This document shows positions 7,709 through 17,155 of a DNA stretch of 21,003 nt, piece after piece. The notes below the pieces were generated by a model, which saw only the letters and a program-made list of their open reading frames with translations, did no database searches and was not told where the DNA came from. A program made the translations under genes and the position numbers. Source of the stretch: CAZRGV01 sp964599655. Lineage in GTDB: Bacteria > Planctomycetota > Planctomycetia > Isosphaerales > Isosphaeraceae. Numbering within the stretch: the first letter of the stretch is position 1; every line of letters begins with the position of its first letter. Location: positions 1 to 21,003 of the forward strand of contig CAZRGV010000110.1 in the NCBI GenBank assembly GCA_964599655.1, written 5' to 3'.

Positions 7709-9499
7709 ATGTCGTGCCGCATTGAAGATTACGCCATGATCGGCGATTGCCAGACGGCCGCGCTGGTTTCGCGAGGAGGGTCGATCGACTGGCTCTGTGT
7801 CCCACGGTTCGACTCGCCAGCCTGCTTCGCGGCGTTGCTGGGCAACCGTGACCAGGGCCGATGGTTGCTGGCACCGGCCGGCAAGATCAAGAGCCACCGC
7901 AGGCGCTACGTCGAAGGCACGCTCGTGCTCGAAACCGACTACGAGACGGACGAAGGAGCCGTTACGGTTATCGACGGCATGCCGCCTCGCGAGCAGACGC
8001 CGGACCTGATTCGCGTGGTCAAGGGGCGTCGCGGCCAGGTTCGAATGACGATGGAATTGATCATCCGGTTTGAATACGGGTCGGTCGTTCCCTGGGTCAG
8101 GCGCAAGGATCACACGCTCTGGGCGATCGCCGGTCCGGACATGCTCCGGTTTCGCTCGGACGTCGAAACCCGAGGCGAGCACTACCGGACCGAGGCCGAC
8201 TTCGTGGTTTCGGAAGGGGAACGCGTCGCGTTCAACCTGTCGTGGTTCCCGTCGCACCTGCCCGCACCGCCGCAAATCGACCTGCATCAGGCAATTGAAG
8301 ATACAATCGACTGGTGGCGCGAATGGACGAGCCGTTGTACCTACGAGGGAGAATACAAGGAGGCCGTTCAACGGTCCTTGATCACGCTCAAAGGCTTGAC
8401 CTACGAACCGACCGGAGGGATTGTCGCCGCCGCGACGACCTCGCTTCCAGAAACAATCGGCGGTGTGCGGAACTGGGATTACCGCTATTACTGGCTTCGC
8501 GACTCGACGTTTTCTCTCTACGCCCTGTTGATGGCCGGTTACAAGGAGGAAGCTCGCGCCTGGCGCGAGTGGCTGCTGCGCGCCGTGGCCGGCGAACCAT
8601 CGAAATTGCAAATTATGTATGGACTTGCTGGAGAGCGGAGGCTCCGGGAGTGGGAAGTCGACTGGCTGCCGGGGTACGAAGGTTCGAGGCCCGTTCGAAT
8701 CGGCAACGCCGCCTCGAACCAGTTCCAGCTCGACGTTTACGGCGAGGTGATCGACACGGTTCATCTGGCCCGCCGCGTGGGACTCGAATGGGAGCGGGCC
8801 GGTTGGGGCCTGGAACTCGCCCTGCTCGATTTCCTCGAAACCGGCTGGAAGGCGCCGGATGAAGGGCTCTGGGAAGTTCGAGGGCCCCGACGGCACTTCA
8901 CCCACTCCAAGGTCATGGCCTGGGTCGCCTTTGATCGGGCGATCAAGGGGGTGGAGCGGTTCGGGCTCGAAGGGCCGGTCGACCGCTGGCGGGCGATCCG
9001 CGCCGAGATTCATAAGGATGTGACCCGTCATGGATTCCATGCCGAGTGGAACACGTTCGTCCAGTCGTACGGATCCGATAAACTCGACGCCAGTTTGCTG
9101 ATGATTCCCCTGGTCGGCTTCCTGCCGGCGACCGACCCTCGCGTCGTCGGCACGGTCGAGGCGATTGAGAAGTCCCTGATGTGCAACGACATGGTCTTCC
9201 GCTACGCCAGCGATCCGGAGGTCGATGGCCTGCCGGGCTACGAGGGGGCCTTCTTGCCTTGCACGTTCTGGCTGGCCGATAACTACGCCCTGCAAGGCCG
9301 CATCGACGACGCTCGCCGCGTCTTCGAGCGGCTTCTGGAGATCCGCAATGATGTTGGTCTGCTGGCCGAGGAGTATGATCCGGAGGCGAAACGCCAGCTC
9401 GGCAATTATCCACAAGCCTTCTCACATATCGCATTAATCAATACAGCGCACAACATCTCGCAGGAGGAAGGGCCCGCCAGGCACCGCCAGCGGAGCTGA
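7709..9499 (+). CDS. Glycoside hydrolase family 15 protein (glucoamylase/trehalase-like)
   Basis: The protein has 596 aa. The start at 7709 has GAGGA 8 bases upstream and gives the usual N-terminus MSCRIEDYAMIGDCQTAALV. The N-terminal super-beta-sandwich domain spans about 1-200 and contains GSIDWLCVPRFDSPACFA. The (alpha/alpha)6 catalytic barrel follows with GGVRNWDYRYYWLRDSTF (251-268), the presumed general acid region DEGLWEVRGPRRHFTHSK (E385/E389) and the presumed base LLAEEYDPEAKRQLGNYPQA (E554/E555). There is no signal peptide, so it should act in the cytoplasm on alpha-glucan or trehalose. GH15 sequences of this bacterial class are hard to split into glucoamylase and trehalase by eye. 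Placement just after glucose dehydrogenase suggests that the released glucose is oxidised directly. Confidence 0.93.
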   Translation: MSCRIEDYAMIGDCQTAALVSRGGSIDWLCVPRFDSPACFAALLGNRDQGRWLLAPAGKIKSHRRRYVEGTLVLETDYETDEGAVTVIDGMPPREQTPDLIRVVKGRRGQVRMTMELIIRFEYGSVVPWVRRKDHTLWAIAGPDMLRFRSDVETRGEHYRTEADFVVSEGERVAFNLSWFPSHLPAPPQIDLHQAIEDTIDWWREWTSRCTYEGEYKEAVQRSLITLKGLTYEPTGGIVAAATTSLPETIGGVRNWDYRYYWLRDSTFSLYALLMAGYKEEARAWREWLLRAVAGEPSKLQIMYGLAGERRLREWEVDWLPGYEGSRPVRIGNAASNQFQLDVYGEVIDTVHLARRVGLEWERAGWGLELALLDFLETGWKAPDEGLWEVRGPRRHFTHSKVMAWVAFDRAIKGVERFGLEGPVDRWRAIRAEIHKDVTRHGFHAEWNTFVQSYGSDKLDASLLMIPLVGFLPATDPRVVGTVEAIEKSLMCNDMVFRYASDPEVDGLPGYEGAFLPCTFWLADNYALQGRIDDARRVFERLLEIRNDVGLLAEEYDPEAKRQLGNYPQAFSHIALINTAHNISQEEGPARHRQRS

Positions 9500-9618
9500 T
9501 CGGCCTTCGCCTCGGTGGTCGAGAGGCGAGCGTTACGGTAGAACGGTAAGGAGGAGCGGGGACGAAGCGTGTCGGTCGGTTCGAAGTCGGGGCGGGCCGA
9601 AATGGCGGGAGCGTTACG

Positions 9619-10338
9619 ATGAGCCTGGCCGACAATCCGCGCGAGTCGAGAACCGAGGCGAGGTCGGTCCGAATCGAGGCCAGGGTCGCCGACGGCAAGC
9701 GTTGCGTGTTCGTCGTCGATCGGCCCGTGTTGCCAGAGCGCTGGGTGTTCTTTCCCGACGCGGAACGGGCTGAAGGCTCGCCGCTGGCCGAACGTCTGTT
9801 CGCGATCGACGGCGTGGCCTCCGTGTTGTTGGCCCACAACAAGGTGACGATTACCCGCGATCCTCCGCCGGGTCCGGCCTTGGTCGGCCCGTTGCTGCGG
9901 GGCCTGCGCGCGGTGATGGGGGACCGATCGGCGGGCGTGGAGCGATGGCCGGCGCTCGGTCGGAAGATCGGCGCGGCCATCCGGGAACATCTCCGATCTG
10001 GAGCGATGGCCGCCTCGAAAGAGGCGATCGCGGCGATGCCCTCGGCCGCCGCGCTGAGAGATCGCATTCAGCGCGTGCTCGATGAGCAGGTCAACCCGGT
10101 CATCGCCGATCACGGTGGAGGTGTGGCGATCGTCGACGTTCGCGACAACGTCTTGTATCTTCAGATGTGGGGTGGTTGCCAGGGATGCGGTCTGGCGGAT
10201 GTGACGCTCTCGCGAGGGGTCGAGGCCGCTGTTCGCGAGGCGATTCCCGAGCTCGGCGAGATCATCGACCTGACTGACCACAGCGCGGGAAAGCGTCCGT
10301 TTGCTCAACACCGTTTCTCGCCGTTCGCCTCGAGGTAA
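9619..10338 (+). CDS. Nfu/NifU-type iron-sulfur cluster scaffold protein
   Basis: The protein has 239 aa. GGGAG lies 7 bases before ATG 9619. The N-terminal part (about 15-105) resembles the Nfu N-terminal domain, with LAERLFAIDGVASVLLAHNKVTITR. The C-terminal part (about 145-220) is a NifU domain, with VNPVIADHGGGVAIVDV and the cluster-binding CxxC pair C187/C190 in GGCQGCGLADVTL. Such proteins hold and pass on Fe-S clusters to target enzymes. No cysteine desulfurase or other Isc/Suf gene is nearby. Its stop is only 5 bp before the serine hydrolase start, so the two are probably co-transcribed despite having no obvious functional link. Confidence 0.9.
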   Translation: MSLADNPRESRTEARSVRIEARVADGKRCVFVVDRPVLPERWVFFPDAERAEGSPLAERLFAIDGVASVLLAHNKVTITRDPPPGPALVGPLLRGLRAVMGDRSAGVERWPALGRKIGAAIREHLRSGAMAASKEAIAAMPSAAALRDRIQRVLDEQVNPVIADHGGGVAIVDVRDNVLYLQMWGGCQGCGLADVTLSRGVEAAVREAIPELGEIIDLTDHSAGKRPFAQHRFSPFASR

Positions 10339-10343
10339 TTTCC

Positions 10344-12407
10344 ATGCCCATGGCTTGCGTTCTCATCTCGATTCTCGCCGTGTTGGAACCTTTGGATTCG
10401 AACGAGGATGCCTGGCCCATGCCGCGCTGGGAGACGGCCGAACCGGAGGCAATGGGTTTGGATCGGGCATTGCTCGAAAAAGCGCGTGAGTATGCTCTGA
10501 CTGGTGGCGGTTCGGGCTACATCACGAGGAGCGGACGGCTCGTGATGGCCTGGGGCGATCTTCGCAAGCGGTACGATCTGAAGTCGTCAACCAAGTCGAT
10601 CGGTGTGACGGCGCTGGGGCTGGCCATCGGTGACGGCAAGATTCAACTCGATGACAGGGCCAGAAAGCACCATCCGACGCTGGGCGTTCCGCCCGAGAGC
10701 AACGCAACGACCGGCTGGCTCGACGAGATCACGATTCGCCATCTCGCCACGCAAACGGCCGGTTTTGAAAAGCCCGGCGGATACGGCAAACTGCTCTTCC
10801 CACCCGGCACCCAGTGGTCGTACAGCGACGGCGGCCCGAACTGGCTGGCCGAGTGCGTGACACTGGCCTACCGTCGGGATATCAATTCACTGATGTTCGA
10901 TCGTGTTTTCACGCCAATCGGTATCAAATCCGAGGATCTGGTCTGGCGCAAGAATGCCTATCGGCCGGCCGAGATCGACGGCATCGCTCGCCGAGAGTTC
11001 GGCGCGGGGGTTCTCGCCAATGTCGATGCGATGGCGCGCATCGGCCTGCTTTACCTGCGAGGCGGCCGATGGAAGGACCAGACGATCCTACCGAGGAGCT
11101 TCGTCGACGCCGCCCGCGCGACGGTTCCGAGCGTGGTCGGCCTGCCCGAGGTCGACCCGAAGAATTACGGCAACGCCTCGGACCATTACGGATTGCTCTG
11201 GTGGAACAACGCCGACGGAACGATCGCGGGGCTCCCTCGCGACGCGTACTGGTCGTGGGGGCTCTATGACAGCCTGATCGTCGTGATTCCCAGCCTCGAC
11301 ATCGTGGTGGCACGCGCGGGGCAGTCGTGGGAGAGGAAGGACGGCGCGGATCATTACGACGTGCTCCGCCCGTATCTGGAACCAATCGCCGCGTCCGTCC
11401 GCACGGCTCCGAAACGGGCGAGGGCCCCCTATCCGCCCAGCAAGGTGATCGTCGGGGTGGACTGGGCGCCCGCCTCGACGATCGTCCGGAAGGCCAGGGG
11501 GAGCGATAACTGGCCCCTGACCTGGGGCGACGACGACGCCCTCTACACGGCCTTCGGCGACGGCCGAGGCTTCGAACCGTTCGTTCCGGAGAAGTTGAGT
11601 CTCGGGCTGGCGAAGATCCTCGGCTCCCCAGACAGTTTTCACGGGATCAATCTCCGCGCGACCTCCGTCGAACAGAAGGGCGACGGGGCAAAGGGTCCAA
11701 AGGCCAGCGGCCTACTCATGGTCGACGGCGTGCTCTACCTTCTGGCTCGCAACGCGGGCAACGCCCGGCTCGCCTGGTCGGACGACCACGGGCGGACCTG
11801 GACCTGGGCTCCCTGGCGGTTCGAGACCAGCTTCGGCTGCCCGACATTTCTCAACCACGGACGGAACAACGCGGGGGCTCGTGACAATTACATCTACATC
11901 GTCTCGCAAGATCATGCCAGCGCCTACGAGCCTTCAGATCGGATGGTGATGGCGCGCGTGCCGGACGATCGGATCAAGGATCAAGGCGCCTACGAGTTCT
12001 TCGCCGGGCTCGATTCCAGCGGTCAACCCGCTTGGACGGACGACGCCTCGTGTCGAGCGGCCGTTTTCACTCACCCTGGCCGTTGCTACCGATCCTCGAT
12101 CAGTCACAACGCCGCGCTCGACCGCTACCTCTGGGTTCAGACGCTCCCGGGTCACGATCCCCGGTTTCAGGGCGGCTTTGGAATTTACGACGCCCCCGAA
12201 CCGTGGGGCCCGTGGACGACGGTTTACTACACGGGGGAATGGGACGTCGGCCCCGGCGAGTCGGCCAGCCTGCCGACGAAGTGGATGACGGACGACGGCC
12301 GGACGGTGCACCTGGTTTTCTCGGGCGACGACTGCTTTTCGGTCCGTCGAGCGCGACTCATTCCGTCACCGTTGGTCGAGCCCGAACGACGGTCGACGAC
12401 GCGATGA
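10344..12407 (+). CDS. Serine hydrolase (beta-lactamase/PBP fold) fused to a DUF4185-like domain
   Basis: The protein has 687 aa, and GAGG lies 8 bases before ATG 10344, just behind the Nfu gene. Residues 30-350 are a class C beta-lactamase-like domain. It has the SxxK motif at S81-K84 (SSTK), a YSD variant of the Tyr motif at 160-162, and SWG near 304-306 where a KTG-type triad would lie. Residues about 375-675 form a second domain with DNWPLTWGDDDALYTAFGDG and a repeated beta structure with an Asp-box-like element (LAWSDDHGRTWTW). I assign this tentatively to DUF4185, related to sialidase-type propellers. The N-terminus has a short hydrophobic run that may be a weak signal peptide. A role on cell-surface or polymeric substrates is plausible but unproven. 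Confidence 0.85.
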   Translation: MPMACVLISILAVLEPLDSNEDAWPMPRWETAEPEAMGLDRALLEKAREYALTGGGSGYITRSGRLVMAWGDLRKRYDLKSSTKSIGVTALGLAIGDGKIQLDDRARKHHPTLGVPPESNATTGWLDEITIRHLATQTAGFEKPGGYGKLLFPPGTQWSYSDGGPNWLAECVTLAYRRDINSLMFDRVFTPIGIKSEDLVWRKNAYRPAEIDGIARREFGAGVLANVDAMARIGLLYLRGGRWKDQTILPRSFVDAARATVPSVVGLPEVDPKNYGNASDHYGLLWWNNADGTIAGLPRDAYWSWGLYDSLIVVIPSLDIVVARAGQSWERKDGADHYDVLRPYLEPIAASVRTAPKRARAPYPPSKVIVGVDWAPASTIVRKARGSDNWPLTWGDDDALYTAFGDGRGFEPFVPEKLSLGLAKILGSPDSFHGINLRATSVEQKGDGAKGPKASGLLMVDGVLYLLARNAGNARLAWSDDHGRTWTWAPWRFETSFGCPTFLNHGRNNAGARDNYIYIVSQDHASAYEPSDRMVMARVPDDRIKDQGAYEFFAGLDSSGQPAWTDDASCRAAVFTHPGRCYRSSISHNAALDRYLWVQTLPGHDPRFQGGFGIYDAPEPWGPWTTVYYTGEWDVGPGESASLPTKWMTDDGRTVHLVFSGDDCFSVRRARLIPSPLVEPERRSTTR

Positions 12408-12451
12408 GATGGGCGGACCACGACGCGCGGGCCGTGCTCGATCCTGTCGCC

Positions 12452-12469
12452 GAGCCGGTGAGCCGGCTC
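12452..12469. terminator. Hairpin between convergent genes, possible bidirectional terminator
   Basis: GAGCCGG (12452-12458) pairs perfectly with CCGGCTC (12463-12469) around a TGAG loop. It sits in the 60-bp gap between the serine hydrolase stop and the convergent phosphoesterase stop, touching the latter. There is no T-run on either side, so intrinsic termination is uncertain. Confidence 0.4.
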
Positions 12470-15098
12470 AATCGTGATCGTCAACGTCATCGCGGGCGAC
12501 AGTCGGATAAGGGACGTCGTATCCCTTCACGGCATGCCAGAGGATTCGGTTGAGCGTGTCCTCATCGGCGTCGTCGACGTCGTCGAGGTCGAGCTCCATC
12601 GACTTCTTCGCCCAGTAGAGCGCCGGGCCGGAGAGGGCGGTCGAGTCCGGGTTCATCTCGTCGAGCGGGACCTGGTTGGGACGGGCCGTGAAAGGTCGAA
12701 GGTCGGGTTCGTCCTGGAAGCAGCCTCGCATCGCGGTGGCGGCCAGATCCATCTGGTTCATGGGGGGCAGGCCGAGAATCAGTTCCATCGTCTTGACCAT
12801 GCCGATCTGCGAATAGAACGAATGGTCGACCGAACCCCGACGGGTGTAAGGGCTAATGACCTGGCCGACCGTGCGGTGGCCGTCGACATGGTCGAAGCCG
12901 TTCTGCGGGTCGTCCTCGGTGACGAAGATCGCCGTCTCGGGCCAGAACCGGCTCTTGGTGACCGCCTCGACGATCTGGCCGAGCGCCAGGTCGTTGTCGG
13001 CCACCATGGCGCGCGGGGTGGGAAGATTGGGGCGGGTGCCCTCGGTGTGGTTGTTGGGCAAGAGCATGATGATAAAGTTGGGCAGATCGCCCGTTTCCTC
13101 GAAGCGGCGGAACTCCTTGAGGAATTCCCGCGCGCGATAGACGTCGGGCACGATGCCGGGGAAGCCGACGAACGTGGGGCAGAGGTAGGGGCGAAGCGTT
13201 TCAACGCCGGGACGAGCCTCGATCTTCACATTGGACGTGTTATTCAGATAATCAGAATAGATGTCCTTCCACCTGGCGGTTCTCGGGTTGATTGTCGCCT
13301 TGACGAACTCGCCGTAGTCGCGGAACGTCTTCCCGTGGGCCAGGGCGTTATCCCAGAGGAAGCCGCTGGAGGCATACGCCAAGGGGTCGTCGCCGTCGTA
13401 GGGATAGCTTCGGACGAAGCCGCCGAAGTGGCGCTCGAGGTAGTCGGTCACGTAGGCCTCGGTGGCCCAGGCGTGGCCATCGGCCGAGAGCACACCGGCG
13501 CAGTAGTAGTTATCGAGCAGGACGAACTCGTCGGCCAGCGCGTGCTGGTTCGGTGTTACCTCCTGGCCGAAGAGACAGAGGTCGGGGTCGCCGTTGCCCT
13601 TTTCGATATCTCCAAGAATTTGGTCATACGTACGATTTTCTTTGATGATATAAATCACATGCTTGAAAACCGATGGTTCGCCGTGCCGCTCGGGGACCGG
13701 GCGGGGCCTGGCGTCGGGCCGAGGCGGTTCGAGGCCGGCGAGGGCTCTCGACTGGCGATTGTTCTCGGAGACCTGGCGCGTGTACGAGGCAAGCGCCTTC
13801 GCGGCGGGCGTGGCGATGAGCGAGATCGAGCCGAGATGATCGTGCGAGTTCATGCCGGTCACACGAGGCTGGCTTCGTGAACCCTGGCCCTTGATATTGG
13901 CGACAACGAGTTGCTCCCGGCTCTCGGTGGCCGCGGTCGGAACGCGACGGTCGGGCGTGCCATCGGTCTTTCGCACGACAATCGCGCCGGGATACCAGCC
14001 GACCGGGATGAAGCCGAGGACTCGGCTTGGCGCGTTGTCCATCCGCGTGGCGCCCTCGCGGGACCTTGGGCCCAGTTCGACGACAGCGACGGCGTTGTTG
14101 GTGCCGTTGGCCACGTAGAGGGTTGCCCCATCGAGAGAGACGGCGACGGCGTTCGGTCCGCTGCCGAAGGGGAACCTCGCCTCGGGACGAATCTCGATCG
14201 TCTCCACGACGGTGTCTCGAGTCGTATCAATCACGGCCACGGTGTCGCTGTTGGCGCAGGCCACATAGAGGAACCGTCCGGTCGCGTCGAGCGTCATGCC
14301 GCTTGGGTGCAGTCCGACGGCGATCGAATAAACGACTTTGCCAATGTCGAGATCAACAACCGAGATGGATCCGCTCGCCGAGGCCCCGGTCTTGGGATCG
14401 ATCTTGACCGGAGTGCCCGAGCTTCGAGCCTGGGGATCATCCTTCGCGGGGGGCTCGCCGCCCCAGTTCGAGACATAGGCCCTTCCGTTTTTGGCCACAA
14501 TGACGGCGAACGGAGCCACGCCGACCGCAATGGCTTCTCCCGCCGTTTTGCGGGTCTTGCGGTCGATCCGCCAGAGGGTGTTCCCCCGGCCTGAGAGCGC
14601 GAGGAGCGTCTTGCCTTCGTCGGCCAGCGCCAGGCCGGTCGGTGCCGGGTCGCCGCCGACTTTCGGAGTCGGCAGCGTGATCGGGTCGGCCCACCTGTAC
14701 GAGCCGTTGGAGCCTTCGCGCCGGGCGACGAAGATCGTTCCGCCCAGGCCGGAGGTGTAGAGGATCGCTCCCTCGTCGGCCACGGCGAGTCCCGAGACCG
14801 CGTGACCGCCGGAGGGAAGTTTGAGCGTTTGCAAGATCGCGCCAGTCTCGGCGTCGAGCAGGATCAGGTCGCGGAGATTCTTGACGGCGACGGTGCGGCC
14901 GTCGGGCAGGAGGGCCAGGTCGGTCGGCCGGCCCGGAAAGGTCACGAGCCGGCCGGCGGGGGTGAGAACCTGTTGCGTTGGGACGACCACGCGCCCTCGG
15001 CTCGCCTCGCCAACGGTCGACTCATCCGCGGCGAGAGTCGACGTGACCGTGCACAACCAGAGAAGGGCAAACGAAAAAAGATGTCGGTCGTGATTCAT
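12468..15098 (-). CDS. Secreted YncE-like beta-propeller fused to an alkaline-phosphatase-superfamily phosphoesterase
   Basis: The protein has 876 aa. The start at 15098 gives a clear signal peptide (MNHDRHLFSFALLWLCTVTSTLAAD); the open frame further upstream belongs to the overlap with the neighbouring gene. Residues about 45-440 are a YncE/lactonase-type beta-propeller with repeated blades such as HPSGMTLDATGRFLYVACAN and GPNAVAVSLDGATLYVANGT. Residues about 475-780 are a phosphoesterase domain (PF04185-like). Its marks are IIKENRTYDQILGD (487-491 ENRTY), NNHTEGT (H684) and TEDDPQNGFDHVDGHR (727-742), which are probable metal and substrate ligands. The C-terminus is acidic (LDLDDVDDADED). 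The substrate is unknown; the family includes phospholipase C and acid phosphatase. The gene follows the small secreted protein gene on the same strand after 52 bp. Confidence 0.92.
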   Translation of the reverse strand: MNHDRHLFSFALLWLCTVTSTLAADESTVGEASRGRVVVPTQQVLTPAGRLVTFPGRPTDLALLPDGRTVAVKNLRDLILLDAETGAILQTLKLPSGGHAVSGLAVADEGAILYTSGLGGTIFVARREGSNGSYRWADPITLPTPKVGGDPAPTGLALADEGKTLLALSGRGNTLWRIDRKTRKTAGEAIAVGVAPFAVIVAKNGRAYVSNWGGEPPAKDDPQARSSGTPVKIDPKTGASASGSISVVDLDIGKVVYSIAVGLHPSGMTLDATGRFLYVACANSDTVAVIDTTRDTVVETIEIRPEARFPFGSGPNAVAVSLDGATLYVANGTNNAVAVVELGPRSREGATRMDNAPSRVLGFIPVGWYPGAIVVRKTDGTPDRRVPTAATESREQLVVANIKGQGSRSQPRVTGMNSHDHLGSISLIATPAAKALASYTRQVSENNRQSRALAGLEPPRPDARPRPVPERHGEPSVFKHVIYIIKENRTYDQILGDIEKGNGDPDLCLFGQEVTPNQHALADEFVLLDNYYCAGVLSADGHAWATEAYVTDYLERHFGGFVRSYPYDGDDPLAYASSGFLWDNALAHGKTFRDYGEFVKATINPRTARWKDIYSDYLNNTSNVKIEARPGVETLRPYLCPTFVGFPGIVPDVYRAREFLKEFRRFEETGDLPNFIIMLLPNNHTEGTRPNLPTPRAMVADNDLALGQIVEAVTKSRFWPETAIFVTEDDPQNGFDHVDGHRTVGQVISPYTRRGSVDHSFYSQIGMVKTMELILGLPPMNQMDLAATAMRGCFQDEPDLRPFTARPNQVPLDEMNPDSTALSGPALYWAKKSMELDLDDVDDADEDTLNRILWHAVKGYDVPYPTVARDDVDDHD

Positions 15099-15150
15099 TG
15101 GTCGCTCGCGAGATCGAGGGGAGGAGCGGCACAGGCTGGGTCGTGGCTGT

Positions 15151-15693
15151 TCAGGGGGTCCGGATCTCGACCAGTTCGATCGTCGTGGTCTTTCCGGCCT
15201 TGGGCACTCGGGTGACCGCCTTGAGCAGTTTACCAGGGACCTCCTCCGACATCCACGTTCGGGTGATCGATGGACCCGCGTCGGTGGTCCCTTGGGCGTC
15301 GTACCAACGCGAACGGAATCGTTTGCCGGCAATCTCCACGGTCTCTTCGCCTTGCGCGATGACACCCTTCGGCGTTCCGACGTCTTCTTTTTTCACGCCG
15401 GGAAGGAGGGGAAAACGCCGCCGGTATTCAAACCGCTGCGGGGGATTCTCGACCGACTGGCCGGTCGCGTTGCTGACGACCACCGACTCGATGACCACCT
15501 TGTCGGTTGTTTTCTCGATCAGCCTGGAGGTCGTTGCCGTTTCCGTTCGGAGGTCGCCCCGCTCGGTGAGCGTGCGCGTCTTGATCGTCGTTCCCACCGG
15601 GAACAGAGCCCAGCTCTTGTAGAGGGGGCTTTCGATCTCGTCGAACGCCACGGTGGACATCGCGGCAAGAGTGAGGACAAGCACAAGGGGCAT
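15151..15693 (-). CDS. Secreted protein of unknown function
   Basis: The protein has 180 aa. I prefer the ATG at 15693 because GGAG lies about 9 bases upstream and the product then begins directly with a signal peptide (MPLVLVLTLAAMSTVAFDE); the frame stays open to an ATG at 15783. The mature part is rich in threonine, lysine and beta-prone segments (FPVGTTIKTRTLTERGDLR, TTIELVEIRT). It contains EEVPGKLLKAVTRV near the end, which resembles small periplasmic proteins with a lipocalin- or LolA-like sheet. I do not recognise a family. It lies 52 bp upstream of the propeller-phosphoesterase gene on the same strand, so the two secreted products are probably co-expressed. Confidence 0.8.
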   Translation of the reverse strand: MPLVLVLTLAAMSTVAFDEIESPLYKSWALFPVGTTIKTRTLTERGDLRTETATTSRLIEKTTDKVVIESVVVSNATGQSVENPPQRFEYRRRFPLLPGVKKEDVGTPKGVIAQGEETVEIAGKRFRSRWYDAQGTTDAGPSITRTWMSEEVPGKLLKAVTRVPKAGKTTTIELVEIRTP

Positions 15694-15970
15694 CGATCGG
15701 ATCTCCGAGGGGTGTTGGTTGGATCGTGAGGGTTTGGAACCTTTATTCATACCCGCGCCGGGGTTCACAACCAAGGTCTTCATAAAAATTTCATCATCAT
15801 GCGTTTTTCTATCGTCCGCGCGCCGACATTCCCCGGCGGGATTTACGTCGGATTCGCTGAGTCAACATCACGGCTTAATAATTCGCGATTAGGGTGGTTG
15901 ACTCTTCGAAGCGATTGATGCGTTTTCCGGACCCGACTGGAACAGATCCGACGAGAGAAGGAGGCAACCC

Positions 15971-17119
15971 GTGTTTCGAACGACCCAACCCGGCCAGTGC
16001 CGCCGGGGCTTTACGCTGATCGAGCTGCTGGTGGTCATCGCGATCATCGGCGTCCTGATCGCCTTGCTGCTGCCGGCCGTGCAGTCGGCCCGGGAGGCGG
16101 CGAGGCGAACCCAGTGCACCAACAACCTGAAGCAGATCGACCTGGCCTTCTTGAACTTCGAGAGCAGCTACGGCCACCTTCCGCAGGGCCCGTTCGACGG
16201 TCACCCGCAGGCCGTGGATAGCTCGGGAAACCCGAATCCGGCCGGCTACAACTATGACGAGACGCCGGGTGTTTCGTACGGAGCGACGACCTGCTGCAAT
16301 GCTGCAAATCCAGATGGTTACAACCATTTCTTCAAGGCGCTGCCGTTCATGGAGCAGCAGCCGGTTTACAACCTGGCGAACTTCTCGGTGCCGCCGATCT
16401 ACGGGTCGGGCCGGCCGGGCAACTACGGCGGCGAGGATGACATCGCGCGGGTCGCGATCGCGACCTTCTATTGCCCAACCCGTCGCGCCGTGGAGAAATA
16501 TGGCAGCAACCCGGCGACCCAGACCTCCCGCAACGATTACGCGGGCTGCGCCGGCTTCATGCAGGGGCAGTGGTACGAGTGCGACGGCTTCAATGGCAAC
16601 TTCGACCCCGGCCGGTATGTTCCCCCGCCTCCGAACGGCCTGACGCCGATCGCCGACGAACGGACGCCCGTGAATCACGGTGACACATCCATGCGCAAGG
16701 GTGCGATTGCCTGGTCCGGCCGGGGTGTCAAGCGGCGATTGGCCGACTTTACCGACGGCACCTCGAACTCGATCATGGTCGCCGAGAAGTGCTTGCCGCA
16801 CAGCCGTTTCGGCAGCGACGGCGGCGACAACGAGCGATGGCAGAACTCCGGGTGGGACGAGGATTGCATTCGGTTTCACTTCCCGCCGATGTCCGACTTC
16901 CAGTCCGCGCCACTGAACGGCGTTTGCAGCAACCCGCCAAGCCCGAACACGGGCGGCACCGCCTGGCGGCGGATGTTCGGCAGCTCGCACCCTGGGGGCC
17001 TGAATGTCGCCCTGGGCGACGGCTCCGTCAAGTTCATCAAGTTCACGGTGGATCCGAGCACCTTCCGCAGGCTGGCGGTCATCGACGACGGTGAGCCGAT
17101 CAGCGCCAGCTCCTATTGA
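15971..17119 (+). CDS. DUF1559 domain protein with prepilin-type N-terminus
   Basis: The protein has 382 aa and starts at GTG 15971, behind a strong AAGGAGG 6 bases upstream. The N-terminus is a type IV pilin-like leader: RRG at 11-13, then FTLIELLVVIAIIGVLIALL, with cleavage expected after G13 and glutamate E18 at mature position 5. The rest (PAVQSAREAARRTQCTNNLK, then a beta-rich DUF1559 region) is the classic planctomycete form, ending with NVALGDGSVKFI. These proteins occur in many copies per planctomycete genome. They are assumed to form pseudopilin-like surface or secretion structures, but their function is not established. A small lipoprotein gene follows after 36 bp. Confidence 0.95.
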   Translation: MFRTTQPGQCRRGFTLIELLVVIAIIGVLIALLLPAVQSAREAARRTQCTNNLKQIDLAFLNFESSYGHLPQGPFDGHPQAVDSSGNPNPAGYNYDETPGVSYGATTCCNAANPDGYNHFFKALPFMEQQPVYNLANFSVPPIYGSGRPGNYGGEDDIARVAIATFYCPTRRAVEKYGSNPATQTSRNDYAGCAGFMQGQWYECDGFNGNFDPGRYVPPPPNGLTPIADERTPVNHGDTSMRKGAIAWSGRGVKRRLADFTDGTSNSIMVAEKCLPHSRFGSDGGDNERWQNSGWDEDCIRFHFPPMSDFQSAPLNGVCSNPPSPNTGGTAWRRMFGSSHPGGLNVALGDGSVKFIKFTVDPSTFRRLAVIDDGEPISASSY

Positions 17120-17155
17120 TTCCGTGCCCGGCGATCGAGTTGAGGAGTTTCAAGA

